Source: Bugulina stolonifera | Lineage: Eukaryota > Bryozoa > Gymnolaemata > Cheilostomatida > Bugulidae | Direction of reading: 5' to 3' | DNA length: 64,000 nucleotides | NCBI GenBank assembly: GCA_935421135.1 | Contig: OW285191.1 | Coordinates: forward strand, 2,728,001 to 2,792,000 | Shown: positions 43,647 through 56,469 of the stretch, one piece after another | How the letters are laid out: each line of letters starts with the position of its first letter | How positions within the stretch are numbered: the stretch's first letter is position 1 | Notes under the pieces: generated by a model | Told to the model about the DNA's origin: nothing | Seen by the model: the letters and a program-made list of their open reading frames with translations, nothing else | Databases searched by the model: none | Made by a program: the position numbers and the translations under genes

Positions 43647-44524
43647 CATCAGATCATTATCTAGCTTAAGCTCCATGTTTCTACGTCAAACTGCATCATA
43701 GTGTCCAACTACATGTACATCATACTGTACAACTACATGTACATGTACATAGTGGTAATGACTCTAAATTATGTAAGATGTTGTTATTACCTACATCACA
43801 TTTACTGTGTTTATGAGGCCTGCATTGTTGTCTTTCATAACAATATTATAGTAATGGACCAGAAGTTTGGTGGTAGATTGGTACCCCACAAACACACCAG
43901 CATATATATAGCCTCAAATATCAATGTTGCAAAATGCATTTCTGAAAGGGCGCATTGTTTATACTCCCTAAAAATACACAGAGAAAGGTCAGATCCAGAG
44001 CTATGCCAGATGCACTTGCTATAATTGCAAGCAGACACTTATGACTCCTACATCTATTTTGAGCTACATCTACACAGGAGCAGGTCTACTCAATACTACT
44101 AGCAGCACCCACACACATTCATTCACTGATACTCACTGCTGACTGACACTCACTGATACTCACTGCTTACTGACACTCACTTATCAACTGCTGACTCCAA
44201 TGATTGGATTATACTCTTCAAGTCTGATTCTGGAGTCATCAAGATTTGAGGAGTTGTTCACAGGTACGTTTACACAGTACAGTGTACAATTATTATTACA
44301 CGTGCTATAAATATTACCTAATGTCATATTCTATGTTCTTGCTCTACCAGTAGATACTAGTGCTAGGAACGGGAGAGATGGTAGAGTGAGCACAGTATGT
44401 TAACAGACACTATCAGTATGAGTATTAGTAACTGTGAGTATCAGTGAGTATCAGTATCAGAGTAGAAGTGAGAGTATGACTTCGAGTAGGACTAAACTAT
44501 CTGTAGGTATGCATAATTATGTAA

Positions 44525-44671
44525 GCCAGGCTTACCAAGTTCGGCTGATAGAAATCAGGGAGATTCAGCATTTGGGGGGGGGGGGTGTGTCCATCTTGTG
44601 TGGGGTATTAAAGTTTGAGTTGAAAATCAGGAAGTCTCCTGCGGAATCAGGGAGACTTGTTAAGCCTGGTG
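44525..44671. mobile_element. short MITE with AGGCTTACCAAGTT ends, copy 2
   Basis: The ends ccaggcttaccaagtt and acttgttaagcctgg are inverted. A possible 6-bp duplication, tgtaag, flanks both sides. It carries a 12-base G run. Related to 22,487-22,611. Confidence 0.6.
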
Positions 44672-46213
44672 TAAGCTCAGCAGCTTTATTAGTGTTTGGT
44701 ACAATGAGACTGGGTGGGGTGACTGACTTTGTAACAGCAGTTCTACATGTAAGTAAGCTAAAGTATATAAAAAAGGGTAATTTGAGAAAATTCACTTTCA
44801 TGGAGCCCACATGGTGTATTACTGGGTGCTTCGGTATTCCATTATTTCTTGCTGATCTGTAGTCTGTGAATATTTGGTTTACAATGAAAATTATGAAACC
44901 AACAATTCAGCCAGAATTAAAACACATGGAAAGTCTAGTGTTGGTATACACAGACACTCAGTTATGTGTTGTAGTGGTAGAATATATTTGAGAAAAAGTG
45001 TAATATATGTAGGTCCTATATTCTGTCAAATGTCTAATGTTGTTTGAAATTTTTATTATTATTGTATTTTACTTAATTTACTGTGTATATCACATGTATA
45101 TAATAATAGTGTATAATATCTGTTTATTATTGATATACATTGGTATATAATAGCAATTATGGGAGTTCATTATAATTGTACAGTATGATAACCTCAGTGG
45201 GATATACACCTGTAAATTAAATTATTATGTAACTGGTTATACTGCCCACTTCCTAACACTGATAACAATGTTTATCATAATTATGTATTTAGTAGTATTG
45301 TAGTTTTATTGTATGTGATTAATTGTACACTCCACTGTTAATTACATGTATTATGTAATACTAACATAATAATTCATAATTTGGTGTTATTGTTATTCAT
45401 GCAGCATGCTAAAGGTCTGCTATAAAGCAAGATAGTATAATTATTTAGTTTTGAATATTATAACCCGTTTACATTTCCATGTATGACATAACTGGCAGCT
45501 TGAAAACATATTAATACCAGTAATTCAATTCTAACATTTTCAGTATAAAAATTTTATTTATGTAATTGTCACGCAAGCTTAGTTTGATATGATACTCTAT
45601 GTACTTGATGCATGAGACTACTGGTGTATTCTAGCATAACGCTACATGATTGCATTACAGTAAGGGTATGTACAGCTGTAGATTTGACCTATATATCTGC
45701 AGATGTACATGTAAAACATAAGGTACATGTATATACAACAGCTTTAGATAAGTGCTATCTTCTGTATGTTACATAATTAATATCATAACTAGTTCACCTG
45801 TACATCTCACTGTAGCGTCACGTAATGTATTAATTCTGCTGCGGATATGCTAATATTTTAATTGCTTGTATTTGAAGCCTGACTACACAAGTCATAATAA
45901 TATTATACTATAATTAGTATTCTACCTGCTATGCACAGACACATGGGAGTAGAGACTGTAGCACATGTACTGTTATATCTAAATAAGTTACTATTGTCTT
46001 ACATATATACTGGGTGTATAAATTATGTGAAGGTTGTAATGCAATCACATAGAACTATTATATTACATTGTGTAGCTTCTCTGTGCTGTAACTGTTTACA
46101 AACATGTCAGTTCTGTTTCATTTTGCTCTACATGATTGTATGTAGGTCTACCAACTACATTTGTATGTAGGCCTACCAACTATGTAGTATCACCAGTACT
46201 TATACCATAGCAT

Positions 46214-46340
46214 ATGATAGTATAGTATAGTATAGTATAGCATAGTACAGTATATCATAGTGCATCATAGTATTGTATAGTATAATACAGTATATCATAG
46301 CATATTATATTATCATAGTATAGCACAGTATAGTATAATA
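46214..46340. repeat. TAGTA/CATAG simple repeat
   Basis: A degenerate pentamer array, tagta and catag type. Confidence 0.7.
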
Positions 46341-46778
46341 GCATAGCATGAGCGTCAGCCCCACAGTCTACGAAACAGACTTTCATAAATGACATTATGG
46401 CCTGTAGGGAGAGAGGGCTGGGATTAGATTGGCCTTGGCCTTTAGTAAATTATACATGTAGGCCTATATCAAGGAATGAAGGCCTAGCCTGGGGTCCATT
46501 ATATTTAATTAGTGGACAATGACTAATGAGAGCAGGGGTAACTATGACAATGGAGTGAGAGCTATATAACATGTCAAGTGCAGTCAGCGGAGAGACTCAT
46601 ATTCTATAGCCTACAACATTACATTGTACATGTAGGCCTACATAATAATATAATGCATGTATGTAAGTCTAAATACTATAAATATTGGACTGCAATGATT
46701 ATTGTATGCTGTAGGACCCAAAGTAGCTAAACACTATCAAGGATAATAGCATACATTTACACGGCAGCAGTATAAAAC

Positions 46779-49700
46779 ATGGCCGCCTTACACAGAACTT
46801 GGCTGTTGTGGATCTTTGTTAGCTCTCTTACTGGGATCTGTAAAGGTTTCCTTCTGGATACAGAGTCTATTAGAGTCTTCAGGTGAACTACTACATGTAC
46901 TTACACTTGACGTAATGTTAAAAAATGCTGGTGTAGGATAATGTTTTAATTATAAATAGTAGTTCGAGACGCATTTTTTATTTAGATTTATTACCTAATA
47001 TTTCGCTACTTGTCCAAGTAACATCGTCAGAGCATAAAATGATGATGATGATGATGATGTTACTTGGACAAGTAACGAAATATTAGGTAATAAATCTAAA
47101 TAAAAAATGCGCCTCGTACTACTATTTATGATGTAATGCATATACATGTACATACACAATACTGTATACCACATTACATGCATACATGATGTAGTGTAAC
47201 TGCATCCACATTACATGTACACCTTGTCTAACGGTTCACATACATGCTGCTATGATATACAAGTCTCATGGGTTCTAAATATGGTTTGGTAGTTGATGAA
47301 CATGTACATACATGTACATGTACACTATAATAATGTAAATGTAAATGTACAACAATGCCCCTAAGGTACATTTCTATTCGCTCAGGTATTTTGCCTAGTA
47401 GGTCTACGGTCAAGTATGCATAGGATAAGTAAATATATGCAGACTTATAATATATTACATACCAGCAGACAGGTGATATCGAAATGTATACGATATCAAG
47501 TAGGAGTAATAATATTGGTAACTGGTAACTGCCTTCTTGGACGACATCTTGAAAGCCCTGAATATAAACTTACTCAGTTTAAATTCTCGCCATTCTCAAC
47601 AGCAATGTCAAATGTAAACAGAATTGTGACTGTCTCTGGAGTTGTCAGCTCAACATGGTTGTCTGTTAGTCGATGCTGGAGAAGATAACTCCCATTGTAG
47701 TCCATACAATGGGATATGAGCAGCTACCATGTGTATATTACTTGTGCACATGATATAATCATGTAGCTGTGAGAATAATATTGACCTTTGGCTAATGTTT
47801 ACTTGATGTAAGATAGAATTGGTGAATTATTTACATGCTTCATATACAATGTCATCTAATTGAATGAAACTGAAACTTTAGCCCACATCTACATTGTATA
47901 TAATATTACTGCAGCAGTAATATTATATACAATGTAGATGTGGGCTAAAGTTTATAAATGATAAAAATTAGCAAGATTTTAGGAATAACCTTGTATCCTG
48001 TGTGTCTTATTCTGTTAGCCTATATAGCGTATGATAGGGTATGTGTACATGTAGTCATGTACATTGTATGTAAGCCTGTTTAGGCCATGTAAGCCTGTTT
48101 ATAGACTATGATTGATACCACACTTACAGAGAGAATGCTTTCTTCTGGTTCCTCCTCAGTTCATATACATGTATGTAGCTGTGCTGCATCGTTCTATAAA
48201 CATGTTTATCTTATCAACGCAAAATTAATGTATAAAGTTTTTGGATGAAAACTCTACATTGTATTTCAGCCTACATAACAGTCATGTACATATACACTGC
48301 ACTGATTGATAAATGTCCAGTACACCACATACAAGTAAATGTAAAAGATTATAATTTATACAATGTAGGGTTGGCCGACATTGAAAGATAATAGTGTGGC
48401 CTACACGTTGCAGGTCTATCAGCTTGGACTAGGTTCTAAGCCATCCTTATAGGCCCTATACAAGAATTGTAATGATTCGGCAGTTAATTCAAAATAAGAG
48501 GTGATAACTCCGAAATGATAGCACATAAATTGTACAGAGTGTATACTGTGCACAGCAATTGTGAATGTTTTCGGAGGGTTATTACTAGAACATAGCAAAG
48601 GTCCCACTCTCAGATACATGTATTACAGTAGGCCTATATGTATGTACATGTATTTATAGGCATATGTGTATATCTATTATATGGTTCTAACATAATAAAC
48701 ACAACACGTTGTAGTGATAAAAACTTGGATTCATCTACTACGGCTTCAACTATGTTCGGCTATTCTCTCTCCTTCCTCAATAATTCTCTGTTGGTTGGAG
48801 CGCCTAAGGCTAACGTCAGTCAGTACAGTAGTATAACAGAGCCTGGTGGAGTCTATTCCTGTCCCTTCAACAGCAGCATAGAGAGCCAATGTGACCTCCT
48901 ACAGATAGACAATAGAGATAATAATATAGGTCAGTATATAACCTCTGTATAACAATATATAGGTCAGTATATAGCCTCTGTACAATGATATATAGGTCAG
49001 TTTATAGCCTCTGTGTTTAATAATATATAGGTCAGTATAAAACCACAGCATATAATAATATATAGGTCAGTATGTAACCTCTGTATGTAATAATGATATA
49101 TAGGTCAGTGTATAACCTCTGTGTAATGACATATAGGTCAGTATATAACCTCTGTATAATGATGTAGGTAGTCCTATTTACTCACCTAATCTTGCAAATG
49201 GAGTAAAATAGTTGCAGAAGGGTGGGCAATAACTGTATCTCACTGTGTAGAGTGATTTGCTACCAGAGTAAGTGTGGGAATTATTTCCCCATAAGGAACT
49301 AGTTGGGCTGATGAAACATCATGTATCTTTCTAGCCCACTTCTGACATCTATAATAGGCATACATGTACATTGAGTGATAATAATTATACTATCACTTCT
49401 CTTACAGCAAGTATAGACTTTGATTTTGCCCCTAAAGAAGAGAAAAGCTACCAATGGCTGGGAGCTACAGTCTCAACAGAGCCCGAGTCTGGATTCATAT
49501 CTACCTGCGCTCCCCGTTATATATATAAGGTGAGTGTGTGCGTTATCAAACTACTCTCTAGTACATGCAATGTCAAACTAGTGAAAGACAGACTCAACAC
49601 ACACATCTTGTCGCACAAGGACTCTGCTTTACGTCGTGTCCATTCATTTAAATGTAATATTATGGTGTCATCTATTTGTGAACCCTGCTATCAGAATCAG

Positions 49701-50394
49701 ACAACGGGAGGACCAGATAACCTCAAATCATGCAATATTTACATGAAATAATTTTTGATAACAAACAATCATATTGTCCGATGTCGGATTCTGACAAAAG
49801 GGGTCAAATACATGCATATATTATAATATAATATCTGTAATATTAATGGAGTAATACAGTGATAAATATAAACACAAGCACATACTATCAGCAAAATACA
49901 ACTACAGTGTTAGTACATGTTGTTGAACAGTTTGGAGTTGTTTGCCCAGAAACACTACATATTGTTGACTGAGCAAGAGAAGACAACTCAAGGATAAACA
50001 ATACATCTCTCAAACTCAGTGGGAGTTTAAAACAACTAAACAACTTTTTATTTCTGCTTTCAGAGCATTTGTACAATTCTGAAAAATGTATTCGCAAACC
50101 TCTACTAATTGCATCATGTAGGTCTACAACTACTGTAGTTGATAATATCAATTTTCAGTAATTACTTTTTTTTTATTACTATCAGCACCATACAGTGTAC
50201 AAGTGTTTATGCATATTTTATTTACCTAGACTAAAAGAGCCAATCAGAGAGAGCCAACTGGTAGGTGCTTCTACACATACGCAGGTGATGAAGATCCCGC
50301 AGGTTATACTTTCTCAGAGACGTCGCCATGCCGTGAGGAGTTCAAAGATTTCTTCGAAGAATATTTCCTCAAGTCTGGTAGAAATGACTCTTCA
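46779..50394 (+). CDS. integrin alpha N-terminal exon set 1 (4 exons, 202 codons)
   Basis: Exons 46,779-46,882, 48,715-48,929, 49,408-49,529 and 50,230-50,394 join in frame with GT-AG sites. The start MAALHRTWLLWIFVSSLTGI is a signal peptide, followed by GFLLDTESIRVF, the usual integrin alpha mature N-terminus. Then come propeller hallmarks: FGYSLSFLNNSLLVGAPKA, GGVYSCPF, QWLGATVS, TCAPRYIY, REPTGRCF, and SPCREEFKDFF. There are no stops or frameshifts. The last exon ends in phase 0 (GRNDSS, donor GTAAGT). I find no matching next propeller exon (GLCGFS-type) before the second exon set at 60,876. So this is either a truncated duplicate or an alternative 5' cassette for exons from 62,932 on. Integrin alpha chains pair with beta chains at the cell surface to bind matrix ligands. 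Confidence 0.8.
46952..47129. mobile_element. 178-bp hairpin MITE around a (GAT)n core
   Basis: Arms from ataaatagtagttcgagacg to gtactactatttat are inverted. They include aacatcgtc-side and gatgttacttggacaagt-side partners. A six- to seven-unit GAT repeat (47,039-47,059) sits at the tip. It lies in intron 1 of integrin exon set 1. Confidence 0.8.
47873..47953. repeat. 81-bp perfect palindrome (40-bp arms, 1-base centre)
   Basis: Left arm aaactttagcccacatctac... to tactgc, centre a, right arm its exact complement ending ggctaaagttt. There are no mismatches in 40 bp. It lies in intron 1 of integrin exon set 1. Confidence 0.9.
48921..49165. repeat. minisatellite that includes an integrin splice donor
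   Basis: Seven occurrences of atatag-gtcagt at about 30- to 36-bp spacing. The first is the true donor of the exon ending 48,929; the rest lie in the intron with tataacctctgtataat between them. Use of the next donor would add an in-frame TAA. Confidence 0.9.
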
Positions 50395-50769
50395 GTAAGT
50401 GCTTACAGTTGTTTGATAACAGTGACATTGCCTGGTAGCAGTATACATGTGTGTATACTGGCACCAGGTAGCAGTTAACTGAAGGTTGGATTGAAACTGC
50501 CTGGTACCAGTGCACCGCTGTAAGTCAGTATGCCAAGAATGTGAGGGGTTGGTGTGAAAGTGACGCTTGAGAGAGAGATGGGTGATGGAGTGGTGTTTGA
50601 GAGAGGGATGGGTGATGGAGTGGATGTTTAAGAGGAAGACTGTAAGCTGGTCGGAAACTTGTCGGTAAAAGAACATTGACGGTCGTCGCCTCTGTGCTTC
50701 TACTTGTTCTTGTAATTTACGCAGCTATCGAGGTCTATATTCTTTTCATTGAGCCATGAAGTGTGTCAT

Positions 50770-50966
50770 ATAGTTGGAGTTGTCTACTCCTGTCAGTGCA
50801 GTGATCAAGGAAAGGCCACTTCTTCTCTGTTTACTTCTACTATACGATGTACATGTAATACGAATTACGCCTACACATGCAACTGCTGCTATAACAAGTA
50901 CATATAGCAGAGTTTATGGTGGAAGGATTACGCAGGAGAGCACAACTCTAAACTCAGTGAACTAAG
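50770..50966 (+). other. possible alternative terminal exon of integrin exon set 1
   Basis: After an acceptor-like tgtcatatag, the phase-0 frame that would follow the exon ending 50,394 stays open for 63 codons, to a TAA at about 50,963. It begins LELSTPVSAVIKE, with a hydrophobic PLLLCLLLLY. The acceptor's pyrimidine tract is weak and the peptide resembles no integrin. It may be chance. Confidence 0.15.
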
Positions 50967-51007
50967 GTAAGCATTGATTGTATTCCCTAAGAAATATAAT
51001 GTATGTA

Positions 51008-51250
51008 GGCTATGTAGTCTGTCTAACAGTTTGCATGTAGTCTGTCTAACAATGTGCATGTAGTCTGTCTAGCACTGTACTATGTAGTCTGTCTAACAAT
51101 GTGCATGTAGTCTGTCTAACACTGTGCTATGTGATCTGTCGAACACTTTGCTATGTAGTCTGTCTAGCACTGTACTATGTAGTCTGTCTAACAATGTACA
51201 TGTAGTCTGTCTAACAATGTGCTATGTGGTCGGTCTAGCACTGTATTGTG
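51008..51250. repeat. 22- to 24-bp tandem repeat
   Basis: About ten degenerate units of tagtctgtctaacaatgtg followed by catg or ctatg. Confidence 0.85.
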
Positions 51251-51254
51251 CAGT

Positions 51255-51670
51255 CAGTCAAAAAGTTAAAACAGACCAGCGAAATTTGCGCCGCTATTCG
51301 CCACAAAATGACGGTGGAGGGAGAGGGCACCACAATATTGAGACGATAATGCCCTGTTTGCTCAATATCGAGCATGTTTATTATTTATGTTTCGCTCTCA
51401 ATAGCACTGGCTTCTAATTGGCCAGTTAGTTTTAAAAACTCCATTCTGCACTTTTGTCTGTAAATGAAAATTCCAAGTTGAGTCGCTGTTACATGTATAA
51501 ATTGTGATGTGCACGTCGGGATATATAATATTATATAAAAATAATTGCTTTGACACACGGGCTTAGACTAGGAACCACATTCGTAGAAAAAATAGTGCTA
51601 GTGTGTGTCGTTCAGCGGCAAAAAAGAGGTCGCGCTGGCAAAATGTAGTGGAAACTTGTAGAAAATATTT
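51255..51670 (+). mobile_element. fragment of the 54,542-55,832 hAT family
   Basis: It aligns with about 54,785-55,110. Shared blocks are caaaatgacggtggag, atgccctgtttgct, ccacttttgtctgta-like and ctggcaaaatgt. Terminal repeats are absent, so only an internal fragment remains. Confidence 0.65.
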
Positions 51671-54533
51671 GCTAGTCTGTTTCAATCTCAACACTGTGCT
51701 ATATGTACATGTATGTGGTCAGTTTGACATTGTACCATGATTGCTATAACCAGTAGTTCTATAGAACTACTGGTTATGCAGTAGGGTGGATACTCATACT
51801 TATTGAAATTACATGTATATACAAAATGTAGTTTCTGGCTGGGTGTGAGGCAGAGTGGGAGTGGTCTCATTGGGAACACAGGCTAGCCCTATTATTAGCT
51901 GTCTCACTACATAATGTACTGTATATTATACAGCTGATTGTAATTTGTATTTGACTACAATATATTCAATTATAGGTAAATAGCAGATTATAGTTTATGT
52001 GGCTGCCAACAGTCTATGTATGCCCCAAGGAAGCAGTACCAAGATGTTGCAGGACAATAGCACAACATGGTCATTTAAAGTCGCATTTTTATCTGTTTTA
52101 AACTTGTTCCAGCAATGTGACTATGATAGGTACATGTGGCTTTTCTATTGCATAGCTAAAGTTTATATGTGTTCTTCACTACAATATTTCTACATAAATG
52201 AGAATATTATTTTGGGTTTCAATTGAAAAAAAAGAGAAATGTGTTACTGTTAATGTTAACGCATACAATGTAGTAATGTCAATACCATATACATAATACA
52301 TGTAGTATAATGTACATGTAATACAATACAATGTATTACCAAAGAGCACTTAGTTTAGTGTAGGCTAACACATCTTTGCTCCCATTGGTTCTCACTAAAT
52401 GCTCTCTAATTTAAAATTATTGATCAGGGAATTGAAATGCTGTTACACTGAGTAGCAGTCTACACTCAGTAAACAAACTAAATGTATCTTTTGTTTTCTC
52501 TGGCAGCATCAGTGAAGCTAGCCAAGCAGGGATGTGACAGCACATTTCATTCATGCTTTGCTCTACTATATAGTATGATACTTTGTATTTCCGTAAACAA
52601 TGTAATAGAATTCAGTGTACGACAAAAGATATCTAATAGCTGAACAATAGACTCGGATCTTGTATGTGCAGCAGGCAGGTGTGAGGGATGTTTACTACCC
52701 TAGGGAGAAACAGTAGGTCACTAGACTACTGTAGTATTATATATAGTCTATAGTGTATGGTAGACTACAGTAATGAAGTGTCATTCCACTGTAGGTGTGA
52801 TCTTGCAGGTGATGTACTACATGTTTATGTATTTACTTTATAAGTTTATATAGTCTATGTAACATACACTATGACATGAGTATATTTATTTATTTGTAAG
52901 TATGTCTAGATACAATATGTACATGGACATGTATGTATTATATAGACAGTTAAATATTAAATTGTAATTTTAGTTAGTTTTAATGTTATTAATTTTCATG
53001 CACTATTCAGAGCAACACAAGTTAGAACACTGTAAAATAACATGTAGAAACATTGTATATCTACACACCTGCCTTATTTGTTTATCACTTGTTCACCAAT
53101 TTACATTTTATTTATTACCATTATCTCTACTATTATAAGCTACACGATTGTGATATTACTGATACTTAGTGTATGGGATGTAATCATGTTATACATGTAT
53201 ATTATAAGGGGTAGATAACTCTAGTATACTTACTATTAGCATACCACTGCTAACACACAGTATGTCATTAGACAAGGGTCGGGTATTGTAAACGCTACCC
53301 TCCTGCCTAGTTACATGTATATGTACAGCGACAGTGCCAGCTGCCATAAAATTCTACACACAATGTACAAAACAATATAATTGTGTACAAAACTAAAAGA
53401 TTTACAAGTACATGTGATATCCGAGTTTTAGCTTTAGTATAATAAAAATACATGTATTATGTTGTGTTTCTGTATTCTACTACACTGTAGCAGAGTATGT
53501 AAACACAACATCTCACCAGCAGTAAAAACTAGCTACATTACAGATCTCAGTATGATAAATGTAAAGATTTGAACTGTAACTAGACATGAGGCAAATATTG
53601 ATAAAGGAAATGTAATGCTAGTTGTACATTATATTTACCTACAGTACATAAAATGTAATACTGTATAGGGCTATAGGCTATACTGTTCTTCGTATTGTTA
53701 TTTAACATACATGTATAAATATCGATACAACACAAGTGACAGCTCACTGTATGGTCTACTCTATTCTAGTGTGTCTTTATGCATGTAAAATATATGTCTA
53801 CTAATATTTAGTTCTTGTGTGTATCAGGAAATATTCCTGCTGTCGATATTATAAACTATAGATTGTAGTACAGTGCAGCAAACTATTGTTAGTGCAGGTG
53901 CTGAGATAGCATGAAGGTTTGGGGGAGAGAAACATTGAGAGGTAAACTGTAGAGGGGGAATTAGAGAGAAGGGTAGAGAGGAGGGTAGGGAGAGGGTAGA
54001 GGGGAAGGGACAAAGTATAGAAAGCACATGTATAGAAAAGACAGCAGCTAGGGTAGAAGATAAATGTGTGTTGTGGTGTAAAGTAATGAATGTAGACTTG
54101 GAGAAGGAGAAAAGATAACATTATTATGTAATGTTGATACAAACATTATGACTTGTCTACCCTTTATACAGACATACAAACAGGTACAGAGATGTATATA
54201 TGCATATACATATCCGTTACCAGCTGTACAGTATGTTTAGTTACACACATGGCTATAGCACAAGCACACAGATACACTACATGTGGACCTACAGGAATAC
54301 AATGTGTAGACACAGTAATGTAAATAGCAGGACCTACATGTATGTATAATTATGCCTATAGTAACTTAGATCCTGTGATATAACAGTGTATAGTAGTTAA
54401 GTAAGTTGTAGGGCATTGACAGGGTGCTTGAGGCATGAGCACATGTAATAGCATACTTACTATAATATCAGCTAATATACTGGCAGCACAGTGCATGCAA
54501 AGCTTATATACACACATACACACACACTATATA
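51671..54533. other. gene-free AT-rich spacer
   Basis: Contains a 32-bp perfect palindrome at about 51,749-51,780 (ataaccagtagttcta and complement) and TACATG runs. No credible exon. Confidence 0.5.
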
Positions 54534-54541
54534 GTGTATAC

Positions 54542-55832
54542 CAGGGATGCCCAAACTTTTTGGTCGAAAGGGACAAATTCTAAAAGCGTACCATAGCAAG
54601 GGACACTTAGATTTTGTTGCTGCATTTATTGAGGTTATTAAATGGGCAGTTTGATTATGATACAAAACGAGTTATTTTACAGTTTTAACACGCAAATTTA
54701 TTGGTTGTGTTTTAACCAAAGTATAACAGCAATTAATCATCTGCGTTTGAAGTACACGAAAACAGAATCAAGGTAGAAACAGATTAGTGAATTGTGCACT
54801 GTTATTAGCTGCCAAATGACGGTGGAGTGACAGGGCATCACAAAATTGAACGCAAAATGCCCTGTTTGCTAAATATCAAGGGTGTTTAATCTTTTACGTT
54901 TAGCTATTAACCACACTGACTTCTGATTGGCAGGCAAAACCTTTATCGGCTCCATTCCCCACTTTTGTCTGTATACGAAAATTTCAAATTGGGTTGCTGT
55001 TATAATGTCATTTGCATGTAGGAGACATATATAACAACAATTACCTGCCTTGGCACACATGGAGGAAATAAAGTGGTCATGCTGGCAAAATGTGGTAGAA
55101 CGTGACGAAAATATTCGATATTCATATTTGGCCTTGAGCAAATTAAATGAAAATTGTAATGAATTGCTGTCAAACTGATGACACTCTTTGGTAGCACATT
55201 ATTGTGTGAGAGTTTGTTCAGTCAAGAACAAAAGTCAGACAAAACTGACTGACAAGCATACTAGGCAGCTACTAAAAGAGAGAGTGTGAATGTTGCAAGA
55301 GAAAGGACAATTCCATGTTACTCACTAATAATTATTGTATTCACAAGTGTAACATACATGTATAGCCTGCATAGAATGTCTCTTTTAGTAGCTGCCTGGT
55401 ATGTTTGTCAGTCAGTTTTGTCTGACTTTTGTTCTTGACTGAACAAACTCTCACACAATAATGTGCTACCAAAGAGTGTTATCAGTTTGACAGCAATTTT
55501 AGATAAATTGGGGTAGCTGCGCTTTTCACTTTACTCTTCAGCTCTTGACAATGTGATAAGGTCAACCAGCCCATCAATTTTTTGTAGCTTTTAACTCGTT
55601 GACAGAAATCTACTTCTGTGTCAGCTAAAAATACTTTGGGATTTCCGAATTTGGGGATTTTTTAACATTATGATGTACATTATTTTTGAGTTTAACTTGA
55701 GCGGTGCAATTGCTTTCACTGCTCAGCCACAAAAACACATGTTTGCATGCAAAATTTGAGAAGTGATGAAGGGACACCAAAATCCATGCAAAGGGACACT
55801 GTGTCCCTTAGGGACACATTTGGGCATCCCTG
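54542..55832. mobile_element. hAT element (1.29 kb) with decayed transposase remnant
   Basis: The ends cagggatgcccaaacttttt and caaatgtgtcc..gggcatccctg-type right end are inverted. Exact 8-bp duplications gtgtatac flank it (54,534-54,541 and 55,833-55,840). The minus strand at about 55,380-55,510 encodes KIAVKLITLFGSTLLCESLF, the signature of the hAT C-terminal dimerisation region (family FGSTYLCE-LFS), then a stop. On the plus strand an ATG at 55,059 opens a short frame. An internal inverted repeat of about 120 bp (55,165-55,290 against 55,375-55,500) duplicates the transposase tail in reverse. It is no longer autonomous. Confidence 0.85.
55165..55500. repeat. internal inverted duplication within the hAT element
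   Basis: The arm tgagagtttgttcagtcaag with its flanks is repeated in reverse complement 80 bp later. Both arms carry the FGST..CESLFS-coding stretch, one on each strand. Confidence 0.85.
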
Positions 55833-56238
55833 GTGTATACTATTACTCTATTATATTATAATAGTAAAATATAGGAAGCACTTAGCCCCATCACTACATG
55901 AGGATATGATATATTAGAGATGCAGTCATATAGAGTATTATAGGATAGGATGGTCTCCAGCCAATTCCCAAATAACTATAGAATAATTCTCTCAGTATAT
56001 TAGCCTGATTATTGGGAGAATATAAAACATTAAATAATGCATTACAAGGCAAGTCAGTAAATGGGCACTCAGTGCATGAGGTGGCATCAGTAGTGTCAGT
56101 GTTGTGCTATAATAGTATATTTAGGATACCAGGTGAGTGCAGGTGCTTGTTGTATTTAGGCATATACATGTATATTAGGATTGGAAGGTCAGAGAATTAG
56201 GGTAGATAGGAGAACTGGGTGAGCAAAGGGGATACAAA

Positions 56239-56469
56239 TAGTGTCTTTGCAACCTAAATTTCAGACGCAGGCCAACTTTTTCAAGAATCTTCCGTCAACT
56301 TCCGTCACTGGGTCCGGAAGACACCGACCTGGGCCAACCTCCAAATATTTTTATTTGTCCGAGAAACCTATAGGGATTGTTTTGTCAGATTAACCAATAT
56401 AGGTACATGTACCAGATCAATAGCCCTTTAGGCCATCTTGGGTTGGTCCAAGGGGTTGCAAAGACACTA
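56239..56469. mobile_element. 231-bp MITE with intact terminal repeats
   Basis: The 16-bp ends tagtgtctttgcaacc and ggttgcaaagacacta are perfectly inverted. The interior matches the decayed copy at 7930-8180. No target-site duplication is obvious. Confidence 0.8.

Larger units (their letters stand above)
40253..46778. other. 6.5 kb gene-free spacer between LEO1 and integrin
   Basis: I find no exon pair that I trust. Contents: two minisatellites (42,063-42,185 and 42,370-42,555), a short MITE (44,525-44,671), a TAGTA/TATAG simple repeat (46,214-46,340), a perfect DR1-type half-site pair at 43,634-43,646, and scattered TACATG runs. A possible mini-ORF with donor at 44,201-44,261 is too weak. 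Confidence 0.5.

Noticed and set aside
44201..44400. Possible two-exon micro-gene (22 codons, donor gtacgt, then a short exon to a stop)
   Set aside because: About 39 residues, no homology and no strong acceptor; too easily chance.
56012..56200. Exon-like stretch ending at a GTGAGT
   Set aside because: Phase and content do not match the integrin set and there is no acceptor of quality.
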